64,000 nt of DNA from Desulfovibrio sp. (GCF_034006445.1 NZ_JAVESS010000011.1:1-64000), one strand, 5' to 3'; numbered from the stretch's first letter, positions 1 through 7,714 are shown. Notes: generated by a model from the sequence alone, not told the origin. A program made the numbers and translations.

Positions 1-292
1 CCTTGAGGGTGATGATTTTTTTTCCGTCACGCACCTCAAGCTTCTGCACTGAAGCTGACCTGAATTCCGCCTTGAAAAACTCGGCATGGGCGCGAAACGC
101 GTCGGCCAGGCCCGTGCCGGTGCCGTCAAGGATGCCGGGGTAATTCTCCACCCGGCTGGTGGTCAGTATCTGCCCGCCGGGGCGGCCCTTTTCCAGCACC
201 AGGGTATCAAGACCGGCCCGCTTGCCGTAGATGGCGGCGGAAAGCCCGGCAGGGCCCGCTCCAATGATGACGAGTTCACGAGTTTCCATCAT
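1..292 (-). CDS. trxB: Thioredoxin reductase, 3' end cut by window edge
   Basis: Only the first ~97 residues are present; the gene continues past position 1. The product begins MMETRELVIIGAGPAGLSAA, with the FAD-binding GxGxxG motif at residues ~10-15, followed by GRPGGQILTTSRVENYPG, typical of NADPH-dependent thioredoxin reductases. Start taken at the first of two tandem ATGs with an AAGGAA ribosome site just upstream; the second ATG (289) is equally possible. It lies downstream of the reductase genes on the same strand. In glycine/betaine reductase systems thioredoxin reductase and thioredoxin recycle the Sec/Cys centre of protein A, so a dedicated role is likely (inference). Thioredoxin and protein C genes would be expected further left. 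Confidence 0.9.
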   Translation of the reverse strand, partial: MMETRELVIIGAGPAGLSAAIYGKRAGLDTLVLEKGRPGGQILTTSRVENYPGILDGTGTGLADAFRAHAEFFKAEFRSASVQKLEVRDGKKIITLK

Positions 293-587
293 AAGTTCCT
301 TGTTGCAGTGTCGCTTGATATACAATCAAAACCATTCGCAGCCCGAATTTATGGACGTCCCTGCCATGCTCCCCAGGCCGGATGGCTGCTGGGCGGCCTG
401 CGGCAAACTCGACAACATTTGCCGCAGGCCTTTTGTGGAGGAGGGACTGTCATGCCTGGCCTCAAGCGACCGCTGGCGGTTTTCATGCATCAGATTACAA
501 GGCCTGTATGCAATCACCGAGCCAGTTTGTCAGGCGTGGCGCAAGGAAGGCTGGAACCCTGTGCGCCGCAGAGGCCAAGACATTAAT
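293..587. other. Intergenic gap with strong hairpin
   Basis: No credible gene. A 12 bp perfect stem lies at 396-407/418-429 (GCCTGCGGCAAA and its complement, 10 nt loop). The T-run follows it on the plus strand, so it is not a canonical terminator for the minus-strand operon. It could reduce read-through or mark a processing site between the transporter gene and trxB. Confidence 0.5.
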
Positions 588-2108
588 TTAGCGAACTTCC
601 ACTCCTTTGGGGAAGTCTTTGTTCAATGCTGTCCACAGGCACCAGCAGGCGACGACCGTAATAATGGAGAAGGGCGCCGCCGCTGTTATGGACGATGTCT
701 GCAATGCCTTGATGCCGCCTGTGAGCAGCAGCACAAAGGCGAGCCCGGCCTGAAGCGTTCCCCAGATAGCCATGCGGCTCTTGGGCGGGTTGAGCATGCC
801 GTCGGAGGTGTACATGGCCAGCACATAGGTGGACGAGCTGGCGGAAGTCACCACAAAGATGATCAGCAGGGCCATCATCAGCACGGACATGATGCTGCCC
901 AGGGGCACATAGTCGTACATCAGATAGATACCCACGCCGATATTGTCCTTGACGGTCTGCGCGATGTCGGCAATGCCCGTCACCTGAATGTGCAGGGCCG
1001 TGCCGCCGAAGATGGAGAACCATACCACGCCGCCCAGGGTGGGCACGATGAGCACGCCAGCGACAAATTCCCTGATGGTGCGGCCACGCGAAATTCTGGC
1101 CACAAACGAGCCGACAAAGGGGCCCCAGGCAATCCACCAGGCCCAGTAGTAGAGGGTCCAGTCGTCCAGCCAGTTGCGGTACGAGCCGCCGTAAGGGGCC
1201 ACCCGGAAGCTGTCGGTGATAAAGTGGCTGAGATAGTTGCCGATGACAGCCATGCTGGTTTCAATAATGGGCAGTGTGGGGCCGAGGATCAAAAGTCCCA
1301 CGGACAGAACGATACACAGCGTGAGGTTGGAGTTGGCGAGGAGCTTGATGCCCTTGTCCAGCCCTGTGGCCGTGCAAAACGTGTAGAAAAATCCAAGTAT
1401 GACGATCAGCGAAAGCTGAACGGTAATGTTTTCTGGCAGCTTGAAGAGGAAATGCAGGCCGCTGTTGACCTGCATGACGGCGAGCCCTACCGACGTGGCC
1501 ACACCGGCAATGGTGGCAAACACGGCCGCCACGTCAATGATGCGGCCAATGGGGGTGCGGGCGGCGTCCTTGCCAAGGATGGGCAGAAAGAGGCTGCTGA
1601 ACAGGCCCGGAGCGCCCTTTCTGAACTGAAAGTACGCAAGGCACATGGCTATGACCGCGTACACAGCCCAGGGGTGCAGGCCCCAGTGGATGATGGAGGC
1701 GCGCAGGGCGTCTTCGGCGGCCTGAGCTGAATCAGTGGCGCCAAAGGGACGCACTATGTAGTTGATGAGCGGTTCCGCAACGCCGTAAAAGACCATGCCA
1801 ACGCCGTGGCCAGCCCCAAAAAGCATGGCGAACCAGCTCATTGTGGAAAATTCGGGTTTTTCATCGGGCTTGCCCATTCTGAGGCTGCCAAAGCGGCTGA
1901 AGGCAAGAACAATGCAAAAAATGACGAAAAAGTTCACGGCGAGCATGTACCACCAGCCCATGTACTTCGTCAGAAAAGTGAAAACACTTCCTGTGAAACT
2001 TCCGAACTGTACAGGGAGCATAAGGCCGATACCGACCACGCAAAGAACGAAAATCAGTGATACATAGTAAACAAATTTGCTTGTTTGAACTTCTGGGGTA
2101 TTGCTCAT
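588..2108 (-). CDS. BCCT-family glycine betaine/choline/carnitine transporter
   Basis: 506-residue membrane protein of the betaine/choline/carnitine transporter family, with about 12 hydrophobic segments. The family signature is visible near residue ~315: YYWAWWIAWGPFVGSF followed by ARISRGRTIREF. The N-terminal half has AVNFFVIFC and GMVFYGVAEP. Members carry quaternary ammonium compounds across the inner membrane, usually with Na+ or H+. The start was chosen at MSNTPEV, preceded by GAGGATGAA, rather than the longer frame beginning at 2186. It follows the GrdB/H gene by ~100 bp in the same operon, which suggests the imported substrate is what the reductase consumes, most simply glycine betaine. 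Substrate specificity cannot be settled from sequence alone. Confidence 0.93.
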   Translation of the reverse strand: MSNTPEVQTSKFVYYVSLIFVLCVVGIGLMLPVQFGSFTGSVFTFLTKYMGWWYMLAVNFFVIFCIVLAFSRFGSLRMGKPDEKPEFSTMSWFAMLFGAGHGVGMVFYGVAEPLINYIVRPFGATDSAQAAEDALRASIIHWGLHPWAVYAVIAMCLAYFQFRKGAPGLFSSLFLPILGKDAARTPIGRIIDVAAVFATIAGVATSVGLAVMQVNSGLHFLFKLPENITVQLSLIVILGFFYTFCTATGLDKGIKLLANSNLTLCIVLSVGLLILGPTLPIIETSMAVIGNYLSHFITDSFRVAPYGGSYRNWLDDWTLYYWAWWIAWGPFVGSFVARISRGRTIREFVAGVLIVPTLGGVVWFSIFGGTALHIQVTGIADIAQTVKDNIGVGIYLMYDYVPLGSIMSVLMMALLIIFVVTSASSSTYVLAMYTSDGMLNPPKSRMAIWGTLQAGLAFVLLLTGGIKALQTSSITAAAPFSIITVVACWCLWTALNKDFPKGVEVR

Positions 2109-2165
2109 GGCTTCATCCTCATATTGCAGTTCTGAATTGAGCCGGGGAAAAGCCTTTGTACAAAG

Positions 2166-2196
2166 CGGCCCGTCATTGCAGCGCAATGACGGGCCG
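2166..2196. other. Intergenic stem-loop between reductase and transporter genes
   Basis: Perfect 14 bp stem (CGGCCCGTCATTGC and its complement) with a 3 nt loop. No clear U-run follows on the minus strand, so a leaky attenuator or mRNA-stabilising hairpin is as likely as a terminator. Confidence 0.5.
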
Positions 2197-2209
2197 TATG
2201 TATTGTCTG

Positions 2210-3538
2210 CTATTTTTCCACCGGGAAGATAGTCTGATCCTGCACATCGGTCTGCAGGGCTTCAACAGCCCTTCCAACTCTGTGCAGGCGCATCTTCCAC
2301 TGTTCTTCAAGGGAGGCCTGAGGATTGCCAAGAGGGTAGGGGACCGCAAACGTAGGAACTATGCGGTTACTGCCCACCGTTTTAGCGATATTGACAAGGT
2401 TGCACATGACCACAACAGGAATGCCGCTACGTTCAATTTCTTTTCCGATCGTTGCACCGCAACGAGTGCAGGTTCCTCACGTGGCTGTGAGGATGACGCC
2501 CTCGACTCCCCGCTGGTGCAGCACTTCAGCAATCTCGCGGCCCATGCGCGCCGCTTCGCCCTGGGTCGTTCCCGTACCCACGGTGGAGTAGAAGTAGTCG
2601 TCCACTTCGCCGAGCAGGCCTTCGTTCTGCAAGGCCCGCATGGCGTCCAGGGGCACGACCACGTTGGGGTTCTTGTCACCCTGTTCAGGGTCGTAGCCCG
2701 CGTGGATGGTCTTGAACACGCCGGATTCCAGCGCGGCCATCTTGCTGATGTCGTACTTGCCCCAGCGTGTGGCCGAGCAGGATTCAATCCTGTCCGGGTT
2801 GCCCACGGGCACGATGCCGCCGGAAGTGACCAGGGCGATCTTGATCTTGGTGATGTCCTTGATGGCCGGGGCGATGGGAATGAGGTCAGGGGTCGGGATG
2901 GGCAGTTCTGTCTCGAATTCCTTTCCGGCAAGCTTGGCAAGCAGCATGTCCACCGCGCGATCGCAGGCGGGCACTGGTTCCATGCCAAGGTCTTCAAGGT
3001 AAACCTGGTGACGGATGCCACGGCCGAAGTAGCCTTCCATGGCGGCGGGCAACAGGCGTTCGCCAGAGGCGATCTTGTCGGCAAAGGTGGCCATGGCGGT
3101 CATATCGGCCTTCATGGTCGTGGCGCGAGCGCCGCCCTTGAAGATATACAGGTCTTTTTTGAAAAGCTCGACACCGGGGTTTTCAACGTTCATAGAGCTG
3201 ATGACCGGCACGTTGAACTTTTCGCTGACAGCCTTGCACACAAGGCCGCAGGCATTGCCGTAACGACCGGCGTTAAAGGCCGGGCCAGCGATGAAGATGT
3301 CGAACTCTTTGCCTTCAAGCAGCTTGAGGCAGCGTTCCACAGCTTCGTCGGCATGCGAGGCCATAAAGTTGTCGCCGCAAATCAGGGTGTTCGTGATCTC
3401 AACATTCTTGGAAACGGCATTGAAGATATTCGAGCATCCAAGAGCGCCATCGTGCATGGCTGGCTCATAGTCCGCCATGTCTTCACCGCCAACCTGTCCG
3501 AAGAACTGGTTGAGGTAGTGGATAGCTTTTTTCTTCAT
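2210..3538 (-). CDS. grdH: Selenoprotein subunit of betaine/glycine/sarcosine reductase protein B (Sec354)
   Basis: 442 residues with one in-frame UGA (plus-strand 2477-2479) at codon 354. The reading frame continues through it as U-GTC-TRC, i.e. the UxxCxxC motif at residues 354-360 that defines the GrdB/GrdF/GrdH family, and the protein ends VEK at normal family length. Family hallmarks include LNQFFGQVGGED at the N terminus, ICGDNF and STVGTGTTQGEAARM. The subunit binds the substrate as a Schiff base with the pyruvoyl partner and passes the carbon moiety to the Sec of GrdA. The betaine-type name is chosen because a BCCT transporter follows in the operon; glycine- or sarcosine-type is possible. 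An automatic stop at the UGA would split it into fragments of 353 and ~67 residues. Minus-strand start has GGGAGAAGACC upstream. Confidence 0.9.
2450..2464 (-). other. SECIS hairpin of grdH
   Basis: Downstream of the UGA on the minus strand, CGTTGC and GCAACG form a perfect 6 bp stem closing a GGT loop. There are 18 nt between the UGA and the loop. A short stem with G in the first loop positions at ~16-37 nt from UGA is the bacterial SECIS consensus. Confidence 0.7.
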
Positions 3539-3596
3539 GGTCTTCTCCCGATAGAGTAAAAATTATCGACGTACCAATGGGTATTTTCGTGGGCGA

Positions 3597-4907
3597 TTAA
3601 AACTCGAAGCAACGCTTGACCGAGTAGCCGCTGGGATGGTCGGCGCAGAAAACGGCGTTGTCTTCAAGCAGGCACGATCCGTCAGGATTGACGCAACCGT
3701 CCCAGCCGCCGGAGAGACCGTCGCGCCGCAGGGACTCCAGTTCACCAAGAACGGTTTTCATGGGGGCCAGGTGCACCAGTTCGGACACGTTGCCCGTGGA
3801 AACCAGGGCGTCGGCCCTGGGGTCAAGGGCCACCAGGGGCTGGGACTTGCCGTCGCGGCCCGTGCATTCGTTGGAAATACCGACGGTTTTGACCCCGGCC
3901 TTTTCCAGCTCCACAATGACCTGGATGTAGTCCACGTCGGGGTTGCCGTAGCCTTCTTCGGCCACAATGGCCCCGTCGGCGCCCAGGTTGTTGGCAATCT
4001 GGGCGACCATGATGGCGGATCTGACCTTCTGTTCCATGATCACGTTGAGGTTCGACATGATCACGCCGAGGAAGTTCAGGGTCTTGCCATGCTCTTTCAT
4101 GAGGCGCTTGATGGTGGGGTTGGTCTGAAACTCGTACGTGGACATCTTGGAAGAGCAGGGCATGAAACTGCCGGAAACCACAGCGCCGCCAAGGATTTCA
4201 TTGGGATGCATGTAGGTCGGGAGCATGTGGTTGCCGTCCCATCCGTAAACCAGGGTGTTGTAGCCCATGGCTTCCATCTGGGTCTGGGGCTGCATCACGT
4301 AGACTACCGAGGGCAGGCCGGAGACGGCGGCGTCACGGCGGTTGACGGCGTCAAGCTCGTAAACGTCGATGCTATCGGGGGTAAGGCTGGCCAGGGTTTT
4401 GCCAAGGAACTCGGCAAGGCGCATGCCAGCCCAGCGAAGGGCATGGTTTTTCTTCTGCTGCTCATGGCGCTCGAATTCTTCATCCGTGTCGGCCACAAGC
4501 ACGATATTTTTCAGGAAGCCGTAGAGGGTGGCGCGCTGAAAGGGGCCGCCCATATCAATGAGGCCGTCCTGGAAGCTGCCCCAGTGCTTGCCCACAACCA
4601 GCAGGGAAGCGCCGGTAAGGGAGTGCACGCGGCCGGTCGCCGCCGAGCAGAGGTCGGAGGTCACACCGGGATGGTTGCCAGGAGCGCCACTGACGCGGCA
4701 GCGGATTTCCAGCGCGTCTTTTACGGGAACAAGGCGCACTTCATCGCCGGGCTTGACGATATGAAGCTCGGCTTCAGTAATATGCTCGTCCTTCATGACT
4801 TCGGCGAGCGCTTCTTCTTTGTTGACGGTAAAAATACCGTCGGCAAAGCCGGTTTTTGCGCCGAAGGCCACATCCTTCACTACAAAATTACCAATCTCAA
4901 GTTTCAT
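3597..4907 (-). CDS. grdI: Proprotein (alpha/beta) of betaine/glycine/sarcosine reductase protein B
   Basis: 436 residues, matching GrdE/GrdG/GrdI proproteins that self-cleave into two chains to make a pyruvoyl-type carbonyl group that binds the substrate amine. It starts MKLEIGNFVVKDVAFG after AGGAGT; the upstream in-frame extension to 5087 has no family similarity. The central segment VVSGSFMPCSSK (Cys251) lies where cleavage is expected; from memory the glycine-type GrdE has an Asn-Cys pair here, so this variant would fit a betaine- or sarcosine-type enzyme, an inference needing alignment. GWDGC near residue ~412 and a C-terminal FCADHPSGYSVKRC are also present. It lies 58 bp before grdH and 271 bp after grdA. 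Confidence 0.88.
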   Translation of the reverse strand: MKLEIGNFVVKDVAFGAKTGFADGIFTVNKEEALAEVMKDEHITEAELHIVKPGDEVRLVPVKDALEIRCRVSGAPGNHPGVTSDLCSAATGRVHSLTGASLLVVGKHWGSFQDGLIDMGGPFQRATLYGFLKNIVLVADTDEEFERHEQQKKNHALRWAGMRLAEFLGKTLASLTPDSIDVYELDAVNRRDAAVSGLPSVVYVMQPQTQMEAMGYNTLVYGWDGNHMLPTYMHPNEILGGAVVSGSFMPCSSKMSTYEFQTNPTIKRLMKEHGKTLNFLGVIMSNLNVIMEQKVRSAIMVAQIANNLGADGAIVAEEGYGNPDVDYIQVIVELEKAGVKTVGISNECTGRDGKSQPLVALDPRADALVSTGNVSELVHLAPMKTVLGELESLRRDGLSGGWDGCVNPDGSCLLEDNAVFCADHPSGYSVKRCFEF

Positions 4908-5178
4908 GGGCTGCACTCCTTTTAGTGCTGAGAAAACGGTTTGTGCCGGAAAAGCCCTCTCAGGGGCCCCACAACCAGAACGCCATACACGGGCAGTTCT
5001 GATCTTCAACCGTATGTTGGAAAGACGGACCGGGCACGCAGCTGGTCCAGCCATTTGAGGTGCAGCGCCACCGCTGTGGGACCTCAAACCGAGTCGCTCG
5101 TATCATCGGGAGCGTCGGGCAAGCCTTGCGCCAGCCGGGCAGGTGATGCGCGCTCTTCCGTCGCCTTTCACCCGCAGG
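4908..5178. other. Leader-like gap between grdA and grdI with hairpin
   Basis: 271 bp inside the operon without a gene. A two-part hairpin lies at 5054-5088: TTTGAGGT pairs with ACCTCAAA, with inner CAGCG/CGCTG. It shows none of the conserved glycine-riboswitch blocks I would look for. It may tune the ratio of protein A to protein B. Confidence 0.4.
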
Positions 5179-5655
5179 TCACAAAGTGCTTTTGCCGTAT
5201 TGCTCCCGCATGTCTGCTGCGGCTTTTGTCAACGCCTCTCCATCCAGCACCATTTCCATCATGCTGATGTGCTCTTCCCACGCTTGGGGATCGGCCTCCT
5301 TTTTAATGGCAGGGTCAAGGATGTGATACACGGGAAGTCCCAACGGGACTCCGGACAATGGGCCTGCGTACGTGGGGTCGCCCTGGGTCACGGTCTCGGC
5401 GTAAATGCCGGTTCCGTCCACATCGGCTGTGCCCAGGATGACGAGGATGTCATCCTTGTTGTACTTGTCAGCAGCTTCTTTGGTGCGCTGCTGATTTTGC
5501 AGATCCATTGCACCTGCCGCGGTTCAAACAAAACATTCGGTTGCGGCAAAGACGACTTCGGCATCGCTCCCCTCAAAGACCTTGGCCATGGCCAGGCCGG
5601 GGACGCCATCCCGCTCGCCTATCAGAATAAGCTTTTTTCCTGCAATACCACTCAT
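5179..5655 (-). CDS. grdA: Selenoprotein A (GrdA) of glycine/betaine/sarcosine reductase, Sec44
   Basis: 158 residues including Sec44 encoded by UGA at plus-strand 5524-5526. The context reads [17 protein letters not shown], so the redox motif CxxU (C41, U44) sits exactly where it does in characterised 158-residue GrdA proteins. The N terminus [14 protein letters not shown] and the C terminus MREQYGK also match. GrdA is the small acidic shared component that accepts the carboxymethyl group on Sec as a Se-ether and hands it to protein C (GrdCD) to give acetyl phosphate, then is re-reduced by thioredoxin. Start ATG has AAGGAG upstream. It is the first gene of the minus-strand operon, divergent from the sigma-54 activator. 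Conventional translation would report only the downstream 109 residues. Confidence 0.96.
5499..5517 (-). other. Possible SECIS of grdA
   Basis: GCAGGT and ATCTGC form a 6 bp stem (one G-U pair) around a GCAATGG loop beginning 12 nt after the UGA. Spacing is shorter than the usual 16-37 nt, so the assignment is weak although the Sec codon itself is certain by homology. Confidence 0.35.
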
Positions 5656-5911
5656 ACATTCTCCTTTTTGTTGCAATAGAGGGAGATTAGTTTTCTAAAT
5701 CGACATATAAAGTTGTCATACAAGTCTGTCTTCAATAAAATTCTAATAATATATAGTATAGTTATAAAAAAATAATTTACGAATTTTAAAATTTTTTTGT
5801 GTTTATGCGTTGTTATTGAAGTATGTTTTTGCTAAATCTTGTTTAACAAATAAGAAAATGCGTTTGCACTCTTTCAGGCCAAGCTGGAACCCGGGTGGAT
5901 AGTCCCTCTAC

Positions 5912-5928
5912 AGCAACATGTGTTCCAA
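5912..5928 (-). promoter_or_regulatory. Sigma-54 (-24/-12) promoter for the grd operon
   Basis: The minus strand reads TTGGAACACATGTTGCT, matching the consensus YTGGCACGRNNNTTGCW at the invariant GG and GC with the exact 10 nt between them, and at TTGC. Predicted start is near 5901. An NtrC-type activator is encoded divergently next to it, which fits. Confidence 0.72.
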
Positions 5929-5970
5929 AATTTTTTTAGGGTGGCAGAACGCTGGTATCGTGTTTGAATA

Positions 5971-5984
5971 GTGAAATAAATCAC
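5971..5984. promoter_or_regulatory. Palindrome GTGA-N6-TCAC, candidate activator or CRP/FNR-type site
   Basis: The sequence GTGAAATAAATCAC is centred about 77 bp upstream of the predicted sigma-54 start. It resembles CRP/FNR/HcpR-family operators but also sits at a distance suitable for an enhancer site of a sigma-54 activator. Confidence 0.4.
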
Positions 5985-6048
5985 ATAAAAATGATAAATG
6001 TTACGACAGGACGCGGTTGTGTGCAGAGGTCAGGTGCTTTACTAATTG

Positions 6049-6080
6049 AAAATAATTTTTAACTTTTGAAAAATTATTTT
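6049..6080. promoter_or_regulatory. 12 bp perfect inverted repeat upstream of the activator gene
   Basis: Arms AAAATAATTTTT (6049-6060) and AAAAATTATTTT (6069-6080) are separated by 8 bp. It lies 63 bp before the activator start and ~164 bp upstream of the grd promoter start. It could be an upstream activating/autoregulatory site or an AT hairpin in the activator leader. Confidence 0.4.
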
Positions 6081-6142
6081 TAAATTCGTCAACATTCCAT
6101 AGACGCCCAACACTTGCCTGACGGCAAAGGAGTTTCGCGAAC

Positions 6143-7714
6143 ATGAGAACAAAAAAGCCGAGCGCTATTATGAAATATACAGAGATGTTTGAGATGCTCT
6201 TTGACAGTGTGGATATCGGGCTGATCATCGCGGATGTGGACGGCACGCTTGTGTATTACAACAAGGCGCAATCGGCCATCGACAAGATTGACATTGACGA
6301 CGCCCTGGGGCGCAAAATGTACGAGGTGTATAAATTCACCAAGGACTGAAGCCCGGCCATGCAGGTACTCAGGACCGGAGTACCCATAGAAAATAAGGTG
6401 TATTATTACTTCACGCGCAGCGGCAACCTTGTGTACTCAACGTGCACAATATACCCCCTGTATACAAAGGAAAAAGACCTCCTGGGCGTTGTGTGCTACA
6501 GCATCGGCTACACGGACCTTGCCCGCCATATGGAAAATGTGCAGCACGTCATCGAAGCTCAGGGCAACAAGTCCCCTGGCCGAAAGAAAGCTGCAGCAGA
6601 CAAGCATTATTCCTTTGCGTCCATTGTCGGCATGAACCAGGAGTTGCGAAAGGCTGTGGGCATGGCGGAAGTGGCGGCCACCTCGTCAGCCTCCGTGATG
6701 CTTATTGGCGAAACGGGCGTGGGCAAGGAGGTGTTTGCCCAGGCCATCCATTACGGGAGTTCCCGACGCGGTCGGCCGTATACGGCCATCAACTGCTCGG
6801 CCGTGCCAGAACCGCTCCTTGAGGGCATCCTTTTTGGCACATCCAGGGGCGCGTTTACCGGGGCGCTGGACAAGCCTGGCCTTTTTGAAACCACAAACGG
6901 GGGCACGTTCTTTCTGGATGAAGTGGACTCCATGCCGATTTTTCTGCAAAGCAAGCTTTTGCGTGCCCTGCAGGAAAAGAAGATCAGGCGTGTGGGAGAT
7001 GCCATTGAAAAGGATATAGATGTGCGCATATTGTGCGCCGTGGGCCAGCACCCCAAGGAACTGCTGAGCACAGGGGCCCTGCGGCCGGATCTCTACTATC
7101 GTCTGGGGGCCATAAAAATATTCCTGCCGCCGCTGAGAAACAGGATAGACGATATTATCCCGCTGTCCGATCATTTTCTCGCCAAGCATAATCCCAATCC
7201 GCTCAATCCGCCTCCACGGCTCTCTGAAGCCGCCTTGGCCCTGCTGTCGTCGCACACCTGGCCTGGCAACGTGCGCGAACTGGAGCATGTGCTTGAGGCC
7301 TCCATTAGTGTGGGGCAGGGGGTTGCCGTACTGGACGTCGAGCAGCTTACCAAGTCGTGCCCCGATATCTTCCCCCCGGACGCGGCAGCCGTCCCGCCAG
7401 ATGTGGCTCCCGTGGAAGTCCGCGCGGCCGCGGCGCTCAGCGTAAAAGCGCCGTTGTCGGTTATTGCCGACGTGCAGGCGGCTCCAGATGCAGAGGCCAA
7501 ACAAGGCGCACCCGAAGCGCCAAGCCCGTCCCCTGAAAATCTTCTGGCAAGTCGTAAGGATATGGAGATGGTTGCCATTCTGGACGCGCTGGGCAAGGCC
7601 GCCGGGAACAAAAGCCTGGCTTCCCGGTTGCTTGGCATATCACCCCAGCTTTTATCCTATAAGATTAAAAAGTTCGGCATCAATGCGAAAAATTTTGTGC
7701 CGAAGCAGCTTTAG
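6143..7714 (+). CDS. PAS/AAA+/Fis sigma-54-dependent activator with in-frame UGA (candidate Sec69)
   Basis: Read through the UGA at 6347-6349 this is one 523-residue enhancer-binding protein. A PAS domain (~12-115) has DIGLIIADVDGTLVYYN, then TKD-U-SPAMQVLRTG, then YSTCTIYPLYTKEKDLLGVV. The AAA+ core has Walker A GETGVGKE (~189-196), the sigma-54 contact loop GAFTGA (~236-241) and Walker B TFFLDEVD (~255-262). A Fis-type helix-turn-helix (LASRLLGISPQLLSYKIKK) ends the protein. Both halves are in the same frame with no other lesion, and the PAS homology runs directly across the UGA. A SECIS-like hairpin follows it. Start ATG follows AAAGGAG by 10 nt. It is divergent from the selenoprotein operon and its sigma-54 promoter, so it most likely controls grd. 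Alternatives: termination giving a 68-residue fragment, or re-initiation at the ATG at 6359 giving a 451-residue protein lacking half the PAS. Confidence 0.8.
6359..6387 (+). other. SECIS-like hairpin downstream of the activator UGA
   Basis: GGTACTC (6364-6370) and GAGTACC (6378-6384) form a perfect 7 bp stem closing loop AGGACCG. ATG/CAT extends it below a 2 nt bulge. The loop starts 21 nt after the UGA and has G in its second and third positions, which fits the bacterial SECIS consensus. Confidence 0.65.

Larger units (their letters stand above)
5656..6142. other. Divergent regulatory region between grdA and the sigma-54 activator
   Basis: 487 bp, clearly more AT-rich than the flanking genes. 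It contains a -24/-12 promoter facing grdA (5912-5928), a GTGA-N6-TCAC palindrome (5971-5984) and a 12 bp inverted repeat (6049-6080). The grdA side would have a ~245 nt AT-rich leader. No ORF is supported here. Confidence 0.7.

Noticed and set aside
231..1730. Long plus-strand ORF opposite the BCCT gene
   Set aside because: Antisense shadow in GC-rich DNA; His/Gly/Arg-rich product with no family similarity, while the minus strand encodes an intact transporter.
3636..4925. Long plus-strand ORF opposite the grdI gene
   Set aside because: Mirror ORF of a real gene; no recognisable domain and no ribosome site.
4908..5178. Glycine riboswitch in the grdA-grdI spacer
   Set aside because: The conserved riboswitch core blocks are not visible; only an isolated two-part hairpin is.
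5179..5508. GrdA starting at the internal ATG (109 residues)
   Set aside because: The upstream 43 codons and UGA match GrdA exactly, with Sec44 in CFVU, and a proper ribosome site precedes the longer start.
5861..5883. Second sigma-54-like match on the minus strand (TTGGCCTGAAAGAGTGCA)
   Set aside because: There are 11 instead of 10 nt between GG and GC, and that spacing is normally strict.
6143..6349. Activator gene treated as a pseudogene or two genes because of the UGA
   Set aside because: There is no other frameshift or stop, all AAA+ and HTH motifs are intact, the PAS homology spans the UGA and a SECIS-like hairpin follows; a pseudogene remains possible but is less parsimonious.
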